Origin: Bacillus multifaciens
GTDB taxonomy: Bacteria > Bacillota > Bacilli > Bacillales > Bacillaceae_G
NCBI RefSeq assembly: GCF_030756675.1
Contig: NZ_JAVBXD010000001.1
Span: 1-64,000, forward strand
Reading direction: 5' to 3'
DNA: 64,000 bases
The notes beneath the pieces are model-generated. The model was given only the letters and a program-made list of their open reading frames with translations, was not told the DNA's origin and did no database searches. Both the position numbers and the translations under genes were made by a program. Positions 35,178 to 44,144 of the stretch are shown piece by piece (positions within the stretch are counted from its first letter, which is position 1; each line of letters begins with the position of its first letter).

Positions 35178-35276
35178 GTATGCGTATTTTTTCCAAAAGA
35201 TTGCAGGATTTCCCACTCCGTTTCTATAAATAGAGCATTAGAGCTAACTATATTCATAGAGGAGATGGAATAAAAC

Positions 35277-36053
35277 ATGTTTAGAAATCGCGTTGTATTT
35301 TTAACAGGCGCTGCAAGTGGAATTGGATATGAAATGGGAAAGACCTTTGCAAAAGAGGGAGCAACTGTCATAATTACGGATCGGTTAGAGGTCCGAGTAC
35401 AAGAGGCAGTGAAACAATTAGAGAACGAAGGGTATAAAGTATTTGGAATGCAATGTGATGTAACAGTAGAACGTGAGATTGAACAAGCTACTTCTGAAAC
35501 TGTTACACGATTTGGTTCACTTGATGTATTAATTAACAATGCAGGTATGCAATACGTTTCTCCAATTGAAGATTTTCCAACTGAAAAGTTTGAAATGCTA
35601 ATTAAAATTATGCAAATTGCACCGTTTATTGCAATAAAACACGCATTTCCTATTATGAAAAAACAACGATACGGTCGCGTTATTAATATCGCTTCTATTA
35701 ATGGTCTCGTTGGCTTTGCAGGTAAATCTGCATATAATAGTGCCAAACACGGGGTAATCGGGCTTACAAAAGTCGCGGCACTAGAAGGAGCTGAGTATGG
35801 TATTACCGTAAATGCACTTTGTCCCGGCTATGTTGACACCCCTCTTGTTCGTAATCAACTTCAAGATTTAGCTACAACAAGAAATGTCCCGCTTGAACAT
35901 GTGTTAGAAGATGTCATTTACCCGCTCGTACCGCAACAACGATTATTACATACAGAAGAAATTTCAAACTACGCCTTATTTTTAGCAAGTGAAAAAGCAA
36001 AAGGAGTTACAGGGCAAGCTGTTGTCATTGACGGTGGTTATACTGCACAGTAA
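35277..36053 (+). CDS. bdhA: 3-hydroxybutyrate dehydrogenase
   Basis: A 258-aa classical SDR. NAD motif TGAASGIG, NNAG, catalytic Ser in INIASING, Tyr-Lys in SAYNSAKHG, and NALCPGYVDTPLVRNQL, the pattern of D-3-hydroxybutyrate dehydrogenase (EC 1.1.1.30). It interconverts 3-hydroxybutyrate and acetoacetate, the first step of using poly-hydroxybutyrate breakdown products. Intact, unlike the SDR at 24241. RBS GGAGATGG. Divergent from padR. Confidence 0.88.
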   Translation: MFRNRVVFLTGAASGIGYEMGKTFAKEGATVIITDRLEVRVQEAVKQLENEGYKVFGMQCDVTVEREIEQATSETVTRFGSLDVLINNAGMQYVSPIEDFPTEKFEMLIKIMQIAPFIAIKHAFPIMKKQRYGRVINIASINGLVGFAGKSAYNSAKHGVIGLTKVAALEGAEYGITVNALCPGYVDTPLVRNQLQDLATTRNVPLEHVLEDVIYPLVPQQRLLHTEEISNYALFLASEKAKGVTGQAVVIDGGYTAQ

Positions 36054-36090
36054 ATGACAACAAACTATGTTTCTTCTATATCAAATTTAA

Positions 36091-36123
36091 AAACGGATTG
36101 TGCCTATTCCACACAATCCGTTT
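36091..36123 (+). terminator. Terminator after bdhA
   Basis: AAACGGATTGTG / CACAATCCGTTT stem with T-rich 3' flank. Confidence 0.85.
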
Positions 36124-36132
36124 CCGTTACAT

Positions 36133-36316
36133 ATATAAACTTTATTTTTTTAACACACAAATCGCAACCATGCAGAATACAACATGTCTGCTCCCTTTGT
36201 TTTAAACCTGGCATGTGGCAGGAGAAAGACCTGACCGCTCCTATGCACGGTCAGACACTCTCGCCCTCCCCTAAAAAAAGAGGTTTTTATATCGGTTTTT
36301 CAATTTGCATTTACAT
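36133..36316 (+). repeat. bcr1-type repeat
   Basis: A 184-bp copy with left end ATATAAACTTTATTTTTTTA, ATGCAGAATACAACATG, CTGGCATGTGGCAGG, the stem CTGACCG/CGGTCAG, CTCTCGCCCTCCCC and right end GCATTTACAT. The stop codon of the convergent YvrJ-type gene (36311-36313) lies inside the right end. Confidence 0.85.
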
Positions 36317-36472
36317 ATTTTCTTTTGGAGATTCATACCTTTGCATTTGCTTTGGTAGCTTCTCAATTGCAACAATAACGTTATCTAACTTACTTTCAAT
36401 TCTATGAAGCAAGTATAGCGTAACAACAATCGGAAAACCAACATTACCAATAACTGATATCCATTCCTCCAT
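36311..36472 (-). CDS. YvrJ family small membrane protein
   Basis: A 53-aa protein starting at ATG 36472 with RBS GGGAGGAG. The sequence EEWISVIGNVGFPIVVTLYL, then LHRIE and a coiled tail, is the YvrJ family pattern: one N-terminal membrane helix and an amphipathic C-terminal helix. Function unknown, often near sigma/anti-sigma or phage-like genes. Its TAA stop is shared with the end of a bcr1 copy. It lies downstream of a SAM riboswitch and a mtnK-like remnant that it probably did not originally follow. Confidence 0.78.
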   Translation of the reverse strand: MEEWISVIGNVGFPIVVTLYLLHRIESKLDNVIVAIEKLPKQMQRYESPKENM

Positions 36473-36536
36473 CGTTGTCTCCTCCCTTCTTATTATAAAT
36501 AAACAGAGAGGAAAAAAAGTGGTAACTAAAAACAAA

Positions 36537-36581
36537 TTAAATCATTTCAGCTGTTTTTTCTGTTAATTGCTTATATCCCAC
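36537..36581 (-). pseudogene. Remnant of mtnK start (14 codons)
   Basis: Directly downstream of the SAM riboswitch terminator, GAGGGGG then GTG (36581) opens a 14-codon frame reading MGYKQLTEKTAEMI and stop. As I remember B. cereus-group methylthioribose kinase, it begins MGY..LTE.TA, so this is best explained as the start of mtnK with the rest of the gene (and mtnA) deleted. Alternative: an unrelated leader peptide. Confidence 0.6.
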
Positions 36582-36619
36582 TTTGATTCCCCCTCAATAT
36601 ATCAGGGCTTTTCATCATA

Positions 36620-36814
36620 AGAAAAACCCCTTTCTACAACGAAAGAGGTTTGAAGATTTTCTTCTCCCCTCTTATCTACCAGAAAGTCTCTTTCTGTTGG
36701 AATTAGCACCGTGCCTTACTAGGCGCCAAGTCTTGCGCCCCATTTTACAATGGTATTACGGTCGGTTGCCGGGTTTCATCGGGCCAAATCCCTCCACCTG
36801 CTCTTGATAAGAGT
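36620..36814 (-). ncRNA. SAM-I (S-box) riboswitch, now orphaned
   Basis: On the minus strand: P1 strands CTCTTATC/GATAAGAG (36806-36813 with 36669-36676), then AGAGCAGGTGGAGGGA, GGCCCGATGAAACCCGGCAACC and AAGGCACGGTGCTAATTCCA, all hallmark S-box segments, followed by a terminator CCTCTTTC/GAAAGGGG with five Ts (36622-36648). It should read into a methionine-salvage gene, but only the 14-codon fragment and then the YvrJ-type gene follow. Confidence 0.95.
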
Positions 36815-36876
36815 ATATATAGTTGTCTGAATTTTTCGTTTCCGATTCTGACTATACCAAGAATAAAATTTGTTTG

Positions 36877-37668
36877 TCAATACTTTTTTGTCGTGTACAA
36901 TTCTGGGCGCCGATCAAAAAAAACAGGAATCCCTCTACGCACTTCAGAAACCCTTTTTATATCTAGCGTTCCATACAAAATCGTTTCTGTTTCATCAGCC
37001 TCAGTAACGATTTCTCCCCAAGGATCAATAATAAGAGAATGGCCTGCAAATACATTATTAGGATCACTCCCCGCTCGATTACATGCTACAACATAACATT
37101 GGTTTTCAATCGCCCTTGCTTGAAGCAATACTCGCCAATGTCCTAAACGAACAAGCGGCCACTCCGCTACAACAAATAATACCGTTGCTCCATGCGCAGT
37201 ATGAACGCGCATCCATTCTGGAAAACGAATATCATAGCAAATTGTCCCTGCACACGGTATGTCCTCCAATAGAAAATGCCCCGTTTCATTTCCAGCAATC
37301 AAATATTTATGCTCATCCATCAGTTGAAACAAATGCACTTTACTATATTCAGACACAATTTTTCCGTTTCGATCACTAATATACATCGTATTCATAACAC
37401 CATTCTCTGTTTGCTTAGCAATTGAACCGCCGACAATATTTACTCCATTTTGCTTACTCCACTTTGATAATAAACCTTTTGTATCATTCCCATCTAGATC
37501 AGCAATATCAGGAAGACGCTGTAAATCATAACCTGTTGTCCATAACTCCGGTAATACAATAACATCTGGATTTCCCTTCATCGCCTCGTTTATTTTTGTT
37601 TCAGCATGTTCTATATTTTTTGCAACATCGCCAAAAGTGATATTCATTTGTACACACGCAATTTTCAT
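36877..37668 (-). CDS. mtnU: MtnU, nitrilase-family hydrolase
   Basis: A 263-aa carbon-nitrogen hydrolase. The Glu-Lys-Cys triad is visible in VLPELWTTG, SKVHLFQ and ICYDIRFPEW. It is the omega-amidase-like MtnU (YkrU), proposed to hydrolyse the alpha-ketoglutaramate left by MtnE transamination with glutamine. Divergent from mtnE; its stop is 63 bp from the 5' end of the orphan riboswitch. RBS AAGAAAAGAG region is weak. Confidence 0.88.
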   Translation of the reverse strand: MKIACVQMNITFGDVAKNIEHAETKINEAMKGNPDVIVLPELWTTGYDLQRLPDIADLDGNDTKGLLSKWSKQNGVNIVGGSIAKQTENGVMNTMYISDRNGKIVSEYSKVHLFQLMDEHKYLIAGNETGHFLLEDIPCAGTICYDIRFPEWMRVHTAHGATVLFVVAEWPLVRLGHWRVLLQARAIENQCYVVACNRAGSDPNNVFAGHSLIIDPWGEIVTEADETETILYGTLDIKRVSEVRRGIPVFFDRRPELYTTKKY

Positions 37669-37771
37669 TACTCTTTTCCTTCTTCCTTTTTATTTTTTTC
37701 TTTACAAAAAGTTGGAAAGATTATATCATTTTTCACTATAATTGCAACAATTTTCAAAAGAGGTGGAAAGT

Positions 37772-38962
37772 ATGAAACATTTTCAACCTTCCGAGATATT
37801 AACATCATTACCAACTCAATTTTTTGCTTCTCTTGTCGCAAAAGTAAATGGAGTAATGCAAGCTGGTCATGATGTTATTAACTTAGGACAAGGAAATCCA
37901 GATCAACCAACACCAGCACACATCGTATCAGCATTACAACGTGCAGCCGAACATCCTATTCATCATAAATATCCGCCATTTCGAGGACTTGAAAGTTTAA
38001 AAGAGGCTGTCGCTACATTTTATGAGCGTGAATACGGTGTACAATTAAACCCGAAAACAGAAGTAGCTGTTCTATTTGGCGGAAAAGCTGGCTTAGTTGA
38101 ATTACCGCTTTGTTTTACGAACCCAGGTGATACAGTTCTTGTTCCTGATCCAGGTTATCCAGATTATTTGTCAGGGATAGCCTTAGCAAAAACAAAGATT
38201 GCTGCAATGCCACTGCTAGCAGAAAATCAATTTTTACCTGATTATTCAAAGATTGATACACAAACTGCCGAGCAAGCAAAATTAATGTTTTTAAACTATC
38301 CGAACAATCCAACTGGAGCCGTTGCAACAACAAAATTCTTTGAGGAAACTGTATCGTTTGCAAACAAACATAACATTTTAGTCTGTCATGATTTCGCATA
38401 TGGAGCGATCGGTTTTGACGCTAAAAAGCCGATTAGTTTCTTACAAATCGATGGAGCAAAAAATGTTGGCATTGAAATTTATACGTTGTCAAAAACGTAT
38501 AATATGGCAGGGTGGCGCATCGCATTTGCCGTTGGGAATGAAAGTGTTATTGAAACGATTAACGTATTACAAGATCATATGTATGTTAGTATTTTTGGTG
38601 CCATACAAGAAGCTGCTCAAAAAGCGTTATTAAGTCCGCAAACTTGTGTCGAGGAACTTATAGAACGCTATGAATCTCGAAGAAATGCTTTCATTACTGC
38701 TTGCCGTTCTATCGGCTGGAATGTCACCTCTCCAAAAGGTTCTTTTTTTGCATGGCTTCCCGTTCCAGATGGCTATACGTCAGAGGAGTTTGCTGATGTA
38801 CTATTAAACAAGGCACACGTTGCTGTCGCTCCAGGCATCGGCTTCGGTAAACACGGAGAAGGTTTTGTTCGTGTTGGCTTATTACATTCAGAGGAACGTC
38901 TTCAAGAAGCGGTTCAGAGAATTGCAGAGTTAAAAATTTTCAAAAAAACATTGACAACGTAA
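37772..38962 (+). CDS. mtnE: MtnE, methionine aminotransferase
   Basis: A 396-aa class I PLP aminotransferase. ATG 37772 is chosen because AGAGGTGG lies 5-6 bases upstream and the N-terminus MKHFQPSEIL fits the family. PLP lysine in TLSKTYNMAGWR, NYPNNPTGA and the C-terminal arginine in GEGFVRVGLL. It converts 2-keto-4-methylthiobutyrate to methionine, the last step of the methionine salvage pathway. A separate transcript from mtnWXBD, which starts beyond its own riboswitch. Confidence 0.92.
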   Translation: MKHFQPSEILTSLPTQFFASLVAKVNGVMQAGHDVINLGQGNPDQPTPAHIVSALQRAAEHPIHHKYPPFRGLESLKEAVATFYEREYGVQLNPKTEVAVLFGGKAGLVELPLCFTNPGDTVLVPDPGYPDYLSGIALAKTKIAAMPLLAENQFLPDYSKIDTQTAEQAKLMFLNYPNNPTGAVATTKFFEETVSFANKHNILVCHDFAYGAIGFDAKKPISFLQIDGAKNVGIEIYTLSKTYNMAGWRIAFAVGNESVIETINVLQDHMYVSIFGAIQEAAQKALLSPQTCVEELIERYESRRNAFITACRSIGWNVTSPKGSFFAWLPVPDGYTSEEFADVLLNKAHVAVAPGIGFGKHGEGFVRVGLLHSEERLQEAVQRIAELKIFKKTLTT

Positions 38963-39012
38963 AAGTTCTCTGTCAAAATTCAATTATCAAAAATTTTAAA
39001 CATTTCCAAATA

Positions 39013-39162
39013 CTTCTTATCAAGAGCTGGTGGAGGGACGAGCCCGATGAAACCCGGCAACCGATCTACTTTATGTAGGCACGGTGCTAATTCTCGCAGC
39101 GTAATGCTGACAGATAAGGAGCTGGTTGTAAAAAAACCTCTCCTTAGCTGAGAGGTTTTTTT
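39013..39162 (+). ncRNA. SAM-I (S-box) riboswitch of mtnWXBD
   Basis: TTCTTATCAAGAGCTGGTGG, GAGCCCGATGAAACCCGG and GCACGGTGCTAATTC, with P1 closing at CAGATAAGGA, then terminator ACCTCTCC...GAGAGGT and eight Ts (39131-39162). The RBS AGGAGG and mtnW start follow directly. Transcription is predicted to stop when SAM is abundant. Confidence 0.96.
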
Positions 39163-39185
39163 TATTCAACTAGGAGGTTATGAAA

Positions 39186-40430
39186 ATGAGCGGAATAACA
39201 GCAACATACTTCATTCATGATGATTCTCATAATTTAAGTAAAAAAGCAGAGCAAATTGCTCTTGGTTTAACAGTTGGTTCGTGGACACACTTACCACACT
39301 TATTACAAGAACAATTAAAGCGACATAAAGGTTCTGTCGTTAGCGTAGAAAAATTAGAAGATGATGAAAAAACAAACGTATATCTTGATAAAAAAGTAAC
39401 ACGCGGATTTATTAAAATTTATTATCCATCCGCTAACTTCACCAATGACTTACCAGCAGTATTCACAACTGTTTTCGGAAAACTATCCTTGGACGGAGAA
39501 ATTAAATTAATTGATTTAGCATTTTCTGATGATATTAAAAAGTGCTTCCCTGGTCCTAAATTTGGTATCGATGAAATACGAAATAATTTAAATGTTCACA
39601 ACCGCCCTCTTCTCATGAGTATTTTCAAAGGAATGATCGGCCGGAATATCGGTTATTTAAAAACACAACTTCGCGATCAAGCAAGCGGCGGTGTTGACAT
39701 TGTAAAAGATGATGAAATTTTATTTGATAATCCGTTAACACCACTGTCCGAACGCATTCAGGCCGGAAAAGAAGTATTGCAATCTGTTTATGAAACATAT
39801 GGGCATAAAACGTTATATGCCGTTAATCTTTCAGGACGGACTTATGATTTAAAAGAAAAGGCAAAACAAGCCGTTGCTGCTGGAGCTGATCTATTACTTT
39901 TCAACGTGTTCGCATATGGACTTGATGTGCTGCAAGCTTTAGCAGAAGACAATGATATCCCTATCCCAATTATGGCACATCCGGCAGTAAGCGGAACTTA
40001 CATAGCATCTAAATTATATGGATTTTCTTCTTCTTTATTACTTGGCAAGCTTCTTCGCTATGCTGGTGCAGATTTCTCACTATTTCCATCACCGTATGGA
40101 AATGTCGCTTTAAAACAAGAAGAAGTACTTTATTTAGCCAAAGCACTTACAGATGAAAATGAACCATTTAAGCGTAGCTTTCCTGTCCCATCTGCTGGCA
40201 TTCATCCAGGACTTGTTCCACTTCTCATTCATGACTTCGGTACGGAATGTGTCATTAATGCTGGCGGCGGTATTCACGGGCATCCATCCGGAGCACAGGG
40301 GGGCGGAAAAGCATTTCGAGCTGCTATCGATGCAGCATTAACCAACACGCCGTTTCATAAGAGTGAGGATTCTTATTTACAAGCTGCTTTGCGCCTGTGG
40401 GGCAATCCAACTAAAGAGGTGAAAGCATGA
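39186..40430 (+). CDS. mtnW: MtnW, DK-MTP-1-P enolase (RuBisCO-like)
   Basis: A 414-aa RuBisCO-like protein that enolises 2,3-diketo-5-methylthiopentyl-1-phosphate. The metal/active-site block [12 protein letters not shown] carries the carbamylated-lysine position, and [17 protein letters not shown] near the C-terminus binds phosphate. ATG 39186 (eight bases after AGGAGG) is preferred to the ATG six bases earlier, and gives the family length of 414. It overlaps mtnX by 4 bp. The sequence is clearly diverged from the B. cereus protein I remember. Confidence 0.93.
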   Translation: MSGITATYFIHDDSHNLSKKAEQIALGLTVGSWTHLPHLLQEQLKRHKGSVVSVEKLEDDEKTNVYLDKKVTRGFIKIYYPSANFTNDLPAVFTTVFGKLSLDGEIKLIDLAFSDDIKKCFPGPKFGIDEIRNNLNVHNRPLLMSIFKGMIGRNIGYLKTQLRDQASGGVDIVKDDEILFDNPLTPLSERIQAGKEVLQSVYETYGHKTLYAVNLSGRTYDLKEKAKQAVAAGADLLLFNVFAYGLDVLQALAEDNDIPIPIMAHPAVSGTYIASKLYGFSSSLLLGKLLRYAGADFSLFPSPYGNVALKQEEVLYLAKALTDENEPFKRSFPVPSAGIHPGLVPLLIHDFGTECVINAGGGIHGHPSGAQGGGKAFRAAIDAALTNTPFHKSEDSYLQAALRLWGNPTKEVKA

Positions 40431-41086
40431 GCATTCAAATTTTTTGTGATTTCGATGGCACAATTACAAATAACGATAATATTGTTGCCATTATGCAAAA
40501 ATTTGCACCACCTGAGGCAGAAACTATTAAACAACTAATTTTATCACAAGAACTTTCTATTCAAGAAGGTGTAGGAAAACTTTTTTCTCTATTACCTACA
40601 AGTCTACAAGATAAAATTACGGCTTTTATAAAAGAAACCGCCGTCATTCGTTCTGGTTTTATAGAATTTGTACATTTTTTGCAAAAAAATAATATCAAAC
40701 TTTATATCATATCAGGAGGAATGGACTTTTTTGTTTATCCTCTTCTCGAAGGACTTATTGATTTTGAACATATTTACTGTAACAAAACTAATTTTTCCAA
40801 TGACACAATTCAAGTAAATTGGCCGCATTCGTGTGATGAACATTGTAAAAATAAATGTGGTCTCTGTAAATCAACACTTATTCGCAATCTAAGTTCACAA
40901 ACCGATTTTAAAATTGTAATCGGTGATTCTATTACAGATTTGCAAGCAGCAAAACTTGCTGATAAAGTATTTGCTCGTGATTTTTTAATCACTAAATGTA
41001 TAGAACATCATATTCCTTATACACCATTTGAAACATTTCATGATATTCAAAACGAAGTAGAAAAATTGTTAGGAGTGAGAAAGTGA
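40427..41086 (+). CDS. mtnX: MtnX, HK-MTPenyl-1-P phosphatase
   Basis: A 219-aa HAD-family phosphatase with motif [10 protein letters not shown], motif II IISGG and motif [13 protein letters not shown], plus the zinc-like Cys/His cluster [15 protein letters not shown] typical of MtnX. It dephosphorylates 2-hydroxy-3-keto-5-methylthiopentenyl-1-phosphate. The start ATG overlaps the mtnW stop, and its own stop overlaps the GTG of mtnB. Confidence 0.93.
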   Translation: MSIQIFCDFDGTITNNDNIVAIMQKFAPPEAETIKQLILSQELSIQEGVGKLFSLLPTSLQDKITAFIKETAVIRSGFIEFVHFLQKNNIKLYIISGGMDFFVYPLLEGLIDFEHIYCNKTNFSNDTIQVNWPHSCDEHCKNKCGLCKSTLIRNLSSQTDFKIVIGDSITDLQAAKLADKVFARDFLITKCIEHHIPYTPFETFHDIQNEVEKLLGVRK

Positions 41087-41721
41087 GGCAGCTCTTTCGT
41101 CAGTGGCAAGAACTGAGTGAACTGAAAAAAGAATTAACTGATCGAAATTGGTTTCCAGCAACAAGCGGTAATATTTCAATAAAAGTAAGTGATAATCCTC
41201 TTACCTTTCTCGTTACAGCAAGCGGAAGAGATAAAACAAAAACAACGCCGGACGACTTTTTGTTAGTTGATCAAAACGGTAATCCTGTTTTGGAAACTGA
41301 TTTACGCCCTTCTGCCGAAACATTGCTGCACACTCACATTTATAATCTTACAAATGCTGCTTGTGTGTTGCACATTCATACAACTGATAACAATGTCATT
41401 ACAAATGTATACGATCAAGAAGTCGTATTCAGTAATCAAGAAATTATTAAAGCACTCAACATTTGGGAAGAGGGCGCTTCTATTCGAATTCCAATTATCG
41501 AAAATTATGCGCATATTCCAACTTTAGGTGAACAATTTCGCAAGCATATTCACGAACATGTGGGAGCTGTTTTAATTCGTAATCACGGCATTACCGTATG
41601 GGGAAAAGATGGGTTTGATACAAAAAAAAGATTAGAAGCATACGAGTTTCTATTTCAGTTCCATATTAAACTTTTATCAATTAAAGGAGGCGTTCAACAT
41701 GGCGCAAATACGTATTCATAA
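41083..41721 (+). CDS. mtnB: MtnB, methylthioribulose-1-P dehydratase
   Basis: A 212-aa class II aldolase/adducin-fold dehydratase starting with GTG at 41083. Zinc ligands are visible in LHIHTTDNN and [20 protein letters not shown] binds phosphate. It dehydrates methylthioribulose-1-phosphate, the product of MtnA. Since mtnK and mtnA are missing beside the other riboswitch, the source of its substrate in this strain is open. Overlaps mtnX (4 bp) and mtnD (23 bp). Confidence 0.92.
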   Translation: MRQLFRQWQELSELKKELTDRNWFPATSGNISIKVSDNPLTFLVTASGRDKTKTTPDDFLLVDQNGNPVLETDLRPSAETLLHTHIYNLTNAACVLHIHTTDNNVITNVYDQEVVFSNQEIIKALNIWEEGASIRIPIIENYAHIPTLGEQFRKHIHEHVGAVLIRNHGITVWGKDGFDTKKRLEAYEFLFQFHIKLLSIKGGVQHGANTYS

Positions 41722-42229
41722 TGTTAACACGCGTATTGAAAATGAAATAGAAGTACATCAGTTCTTACAAAATGAAGGTGTTTTGTATGAAAAATGGGAT
41801 ATTACAAAGCTCCCTGCTCATTTACATGAAAACTATACATTAACTGATGAAAATAAGAATGACATTTTAGAAGTGTTTGCGCTAGAAGTGACTGATATTT
41901 CTAAGCGTCGCGGCTATCAAGCTAGCGATGTCATTTCACTTTCTAGTGCAACACCTAATCTAGATGAATTGCTAGTAAACTTTAAACACGAACACCATCA
42001 TACTGATGATGAAGTTCGCTTTATCGTCAGCGGACATGGCATTTTTACAATCCAAGGGAAAAATGGCTCGTTCTTTGACGTTGAACTTGAACCAGGAGAT
42101 TTAATTTCGGTCCCTGAAAACACAAGGCATTATTTTTCTCTTCAAAACGATCGTCAAGTTGTCGCAATTCGTATTTTTGTAACAACTGAAGGTTGGGTTC
42201 CTATTTATCCCGCTATTCGTGGGCAGTAA
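41699..42229 (+). CDS. mtnD: MtnD, acireductone dioxygenase
   Basis: A 176-aa cupin dioxygenase. Metal ligands HEHHHTDDE (H-x-H...E) and the late His in ENTRHYFSL. With Fe it makes 2-keto-4-methylthiobutyrate and formate for MtnE; with Ni it gives an off-pathway product. RBS AGGAGG lies inside the end of mtnB. Last gene of the SAM-controlled operon, followed by a strong hairpin. Confidence 0.93.
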   Translation: MAQIRIHNVNTRIENEIEVHQFLQNEGVLYEKWDITKLPAHLHENYTLTDENKNDILEVFALEVTDISKRRGYQASDVISLSSATPNLDELLVNFKHEHHHTDDEVRFIVSGHGIFTIQGKNGSFFDVELEPGDLISVPENTRHYFSLQNDRQVVAIRIFVTTEGWVPIYPAIRGQ

Positions 42230-42230
42230 G

Positions 42231-42277
42231 ACCCCCACCTCTAGATTGGGAGAGAAGCAAAGAAGATAGGTGGGGGT
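42231..42277 (+). terminator. Hairpin after mtnD
   Basis: ACCCCCACCT pairs with AGGTGGGGGT (42231-42240, 42268-42277). No T run follows, so it may end the mtn operon only partly or belong to the adjoining repeat. Confidence 0.55.
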
Positions 42278-42283
42278 ATAACT

Positions 42284-42362
42284 GCCCGTAAAAGCCCGAT
42301 TGGTTCAACTAACCACCAGTGGGGGATAAACCCTCCCCACTGATGGAAGTTTCACTTTATTA
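42284..42362 (+). repeat. Second interspersed repeat family
   Basis: CCGTAAAAGCCCGATTGGTT, an internal CCAGTGGGGG/CCCCACTG hairpin, and TGGAAGTTTCACTTTATT. The same modules occur inverted at 62163-62241 and as a relic at 15305. It is likely one of the B. cereus-group intergenic repeats other than bcr1; I cannot assign its number. Confidence 0.7.
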
Positions 42363-42443
42363 AGGTAGCATGTTGAATAAAGGGAATTGGTTCCCCTTTT
42401 CCTTCCTTTTATTCACTCTACATATATACATCCTCCTATGGAC

Positions 42444-42480
42444 AGGTTTATCTCCTTTTATGAGATAAACCTTCTTTTTT
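42444..42480 (+). terminator. Strong free-standing terminator
   Basis: AGGTTTATCTC / GAGATAAACCT perfect 11-bp stem followed by TCTTTTTT, 215 bp beyond mtnD with no gene between. It either ends mtn read-through or marks a small RNA. Confidence 0.75.
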
Positions 42481-42556
42481 GTCGAAATTTTTTTACAACT
42501 TTTTGAACATTTTATGAACATTTTATGAATTTTTTCTGAAAATTCTGTTTAAAATA

Positions 42557-42565
42557 TGTTATAAT
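42557..42565 (+). promoter_or_regulatory. Extended -10 promoter
   Basis: TGTTATAAT (TGn-TATAAT) about 50 bp upstream of the 92-aa membrane protein gene; the -35 is weak. Confidence 0.6.
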
Positions 42566-42615
42566 ACAAATAATAGTAAAAAAGAACGAAATTGTAAAAA
42601 GGAGGAAGGGAATAC

Positions 42616-42894
42616 ATGGAGTTAATTTTAGCAATTCTTTTTGGTGTCGTTTGCGGGGCTATACCTGCTGTCGTGGGAGCTATTATGGATGAGTTAGAAA
42701 TTGGTATGATTGGTTTCGTCGCATCTACTGTAAGCGCTTTATTTTTCGGTTTATACGGTGCGGTTCCTGTTGGTATACTGTTTGCCTTCTATATATTACG
42801 TCATGCTCGCACAAAACGATTTACCCGAAACAGAATGGCTGAAGTGATTCCCTTTCCAATTGAAAAAGCACGCCGGGCAACAAGCCTTTCCTAA
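42616..42894 (+). CDS. Small membrane protein, unknown
   Basis: A 92-aa protein with two or three hydrophobic segments (about 2-23, 30-47, 50-64), and a basic tail RHARTKRFTRNRMAEVIPF. RBS AAGGAGGAAGG. No family recognised. Monocistronic with its own promoter and terminator. Confidence 0.75.
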   Translation: MELILAILFGVVCGAIPAVVGAIMDELEIGMIGFVASTVSALFFGLYGAVPVGILFAFYILRHARTKRFTRNRMAEVIPFPIEKARRATSLS

Positions 42895-42925
42895 ATAAAA
42901 AAGTCCTCATGTGAGGACTTTTTTA
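42895..42925. terminator. Bidirectional terminator
   Basis: AAAAAAGTCCTCA / TGAGGACTTTTTT stem between convergent genes. Confidence 0.9.
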
Positions 42926-43255
42926 TTTATTCTCTTCTAAAAAATGAAACAGCTCCTGTAAATGAAGCGCATCGTCTCCGTAGCTAACCGAAACATAAAA
43001 TTTTCCGTCTACTTCTGCATTCATATATAAATCAATAAGTTCATGCTCATATTTTAGTGCCAAATAAAATTCCATCTCTTCTAGCATTTCTTTCGTTGTT
43101 CGAATAACATAACGACCTGTTGCATCTCTACCATATTCAAATAATGGTTCAAAGTTATATTTCTTTTTAAATGCAGCTAGTTGCTTATCATTAATAAGAG
43201 TCGTTTCTGTACACTGTACTGTGCGAATAATATGATCGAACTTTTCTAAACTCAT
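42923..43255 (-). CDS. Conserved hypothetical protein, 110 aa
   Basis: A soluble acidic protein (ends HLQELFHFLEENK). No motif recognised; predicted alpha/beta (DGKFYVSVSYGDDAL). It starts 4 bp after the ykwC-type gene in the same direction, so the two are probably cotranscribed. Confidence 0.72.
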   Translation of the reverse strand: MSLEKFDHIIRTVQCTETTLINDKQLAAFKKKYNFEPLFEYGRDATGRYVIRTTKEMLEEMEFYLALKYEHELIDLYMNAEVDGKFYVSVSYGDDALHLQELFHFLEENK

Positions 43256-43259
43256 ACAA

Positions 43260-44144
43260 TCACCCCTTTATGTACTGCTTATATAATGCTTGTGTACCGC
43301 TATTCTCTTCACCATTTTGCATCAATTGCTCATATAATTCTCTTGCAAGAGTTAAGCCAGGTGCAGATAGTCCAAGCTCTTCTGCTTCCGCTAAGGCAAT
43401 GTTCATGTCTTTTATAAAGTGTTTCACGTAAAATCCTGGTTCAAAATCACCTTGTAACATACGAGGTGCTAAATTACTTAATGACCAGCTGCCTGCTGCG
43501 CCAGTAGAAATACTTTGTAACACTTTTTCTGGTTGTAATCCTGCTTTTTGTGCATAAGCAAGTGCTTCGCATACACCAAGCATATTGGATGCAATCGCAA
43601 TTTGATTGCACATTTTTGTATGCTGACCACTGCCTGCTTTTCCTTGTAGCATAATATTTTTACCTAACAGTTCAAATAATGGTAGACATGCTTTATATGC
43701 TTCTTCATCTCCACCGATCATGATTGCAAGACGCCCTTCTTTTGCTCCAATATCTCCGCCCGATACAGGAGCATCTAATACATAAATCCCCTTGCTCTTT
43801 CCTTCTTCGTAAATACGTTTCGCCAAAGTTGGTGTGGATGTTGTAAAGTCAATCGTAATCGTTCCTTGTTTTGCGTGAGTAAGAATTCCATTTGCACCAA
43901 AGTATACTTCTTCTACATCATGCGGATATCCAACCATCGTCATTACGACATCAACTGTTCTTGCAATTTCCTTTGGAGAATCACACCAATGTGCACCTTC
44001 TTCAATTAAATCTGCAGTTTTTTCTTTTGTACGATTATATACGTACACCGTATAGCCTGCCTTTAGTAAATGACGCACCATACTTTTTCCCATAACACCA
44101 GTACCAACAAAACCAATAGAATTTGGTGGTAATAACTGCTTCAT
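43260..44144 (-). CDS. ykwC: 3-hydroxyisobutyrate dehydrogenase family protein (YkwC-like)
   Basis: A 294-aa beta-hydroxyacid dehydrogenase. NAD(P) motif GFVGTGVMGKSM, substrate motif DAPVSGGDIGAKEGRLAIMIGG, catalytic Lys region GSGQHTKMCNQIAIA. It oxidises a 3-hydroxy acid such as 3-hydroxyisobutyrate or a related tartronate semialdehyde; the exact substrate is unknown. The ATG overlaps the stop of the upstream serine hydrolase (ATGA), implying coupling. Confidence 0.86.
   Translation of the reverse strand: MKQLLPPNSIGFVGTGVMGKSMVRHLLKAGYTVYVYNRTKEKTADLIEEGAHWCDSPKEIARTVDVVMTMVGYPHDVEEVYFGANGILTHAKQGTITIDFTTSTPTLAKRIYEEGKSKGIYVLDAPVSGGDIGAKEGRLAIMIGGDEEAYKACLPLFELLGKNIMLQGKAGSGQHTKMCNQIAIASNMLGVCEALAYAQKAGLQPEKVLQSISTGAAGSWSLSNLAPRMLQGDFEPGFYVKHFIKDMNIALAEAEELGLSAPGLTLARELYEQLMQNGEENSGTQALYKQYIKG

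Noticed and set aside
36583-36807. Plus-strand 74-codon frame opposite the riboswitch
   Set aside because: It is the complement of the S-box aptamer and terminator, with no RBS.
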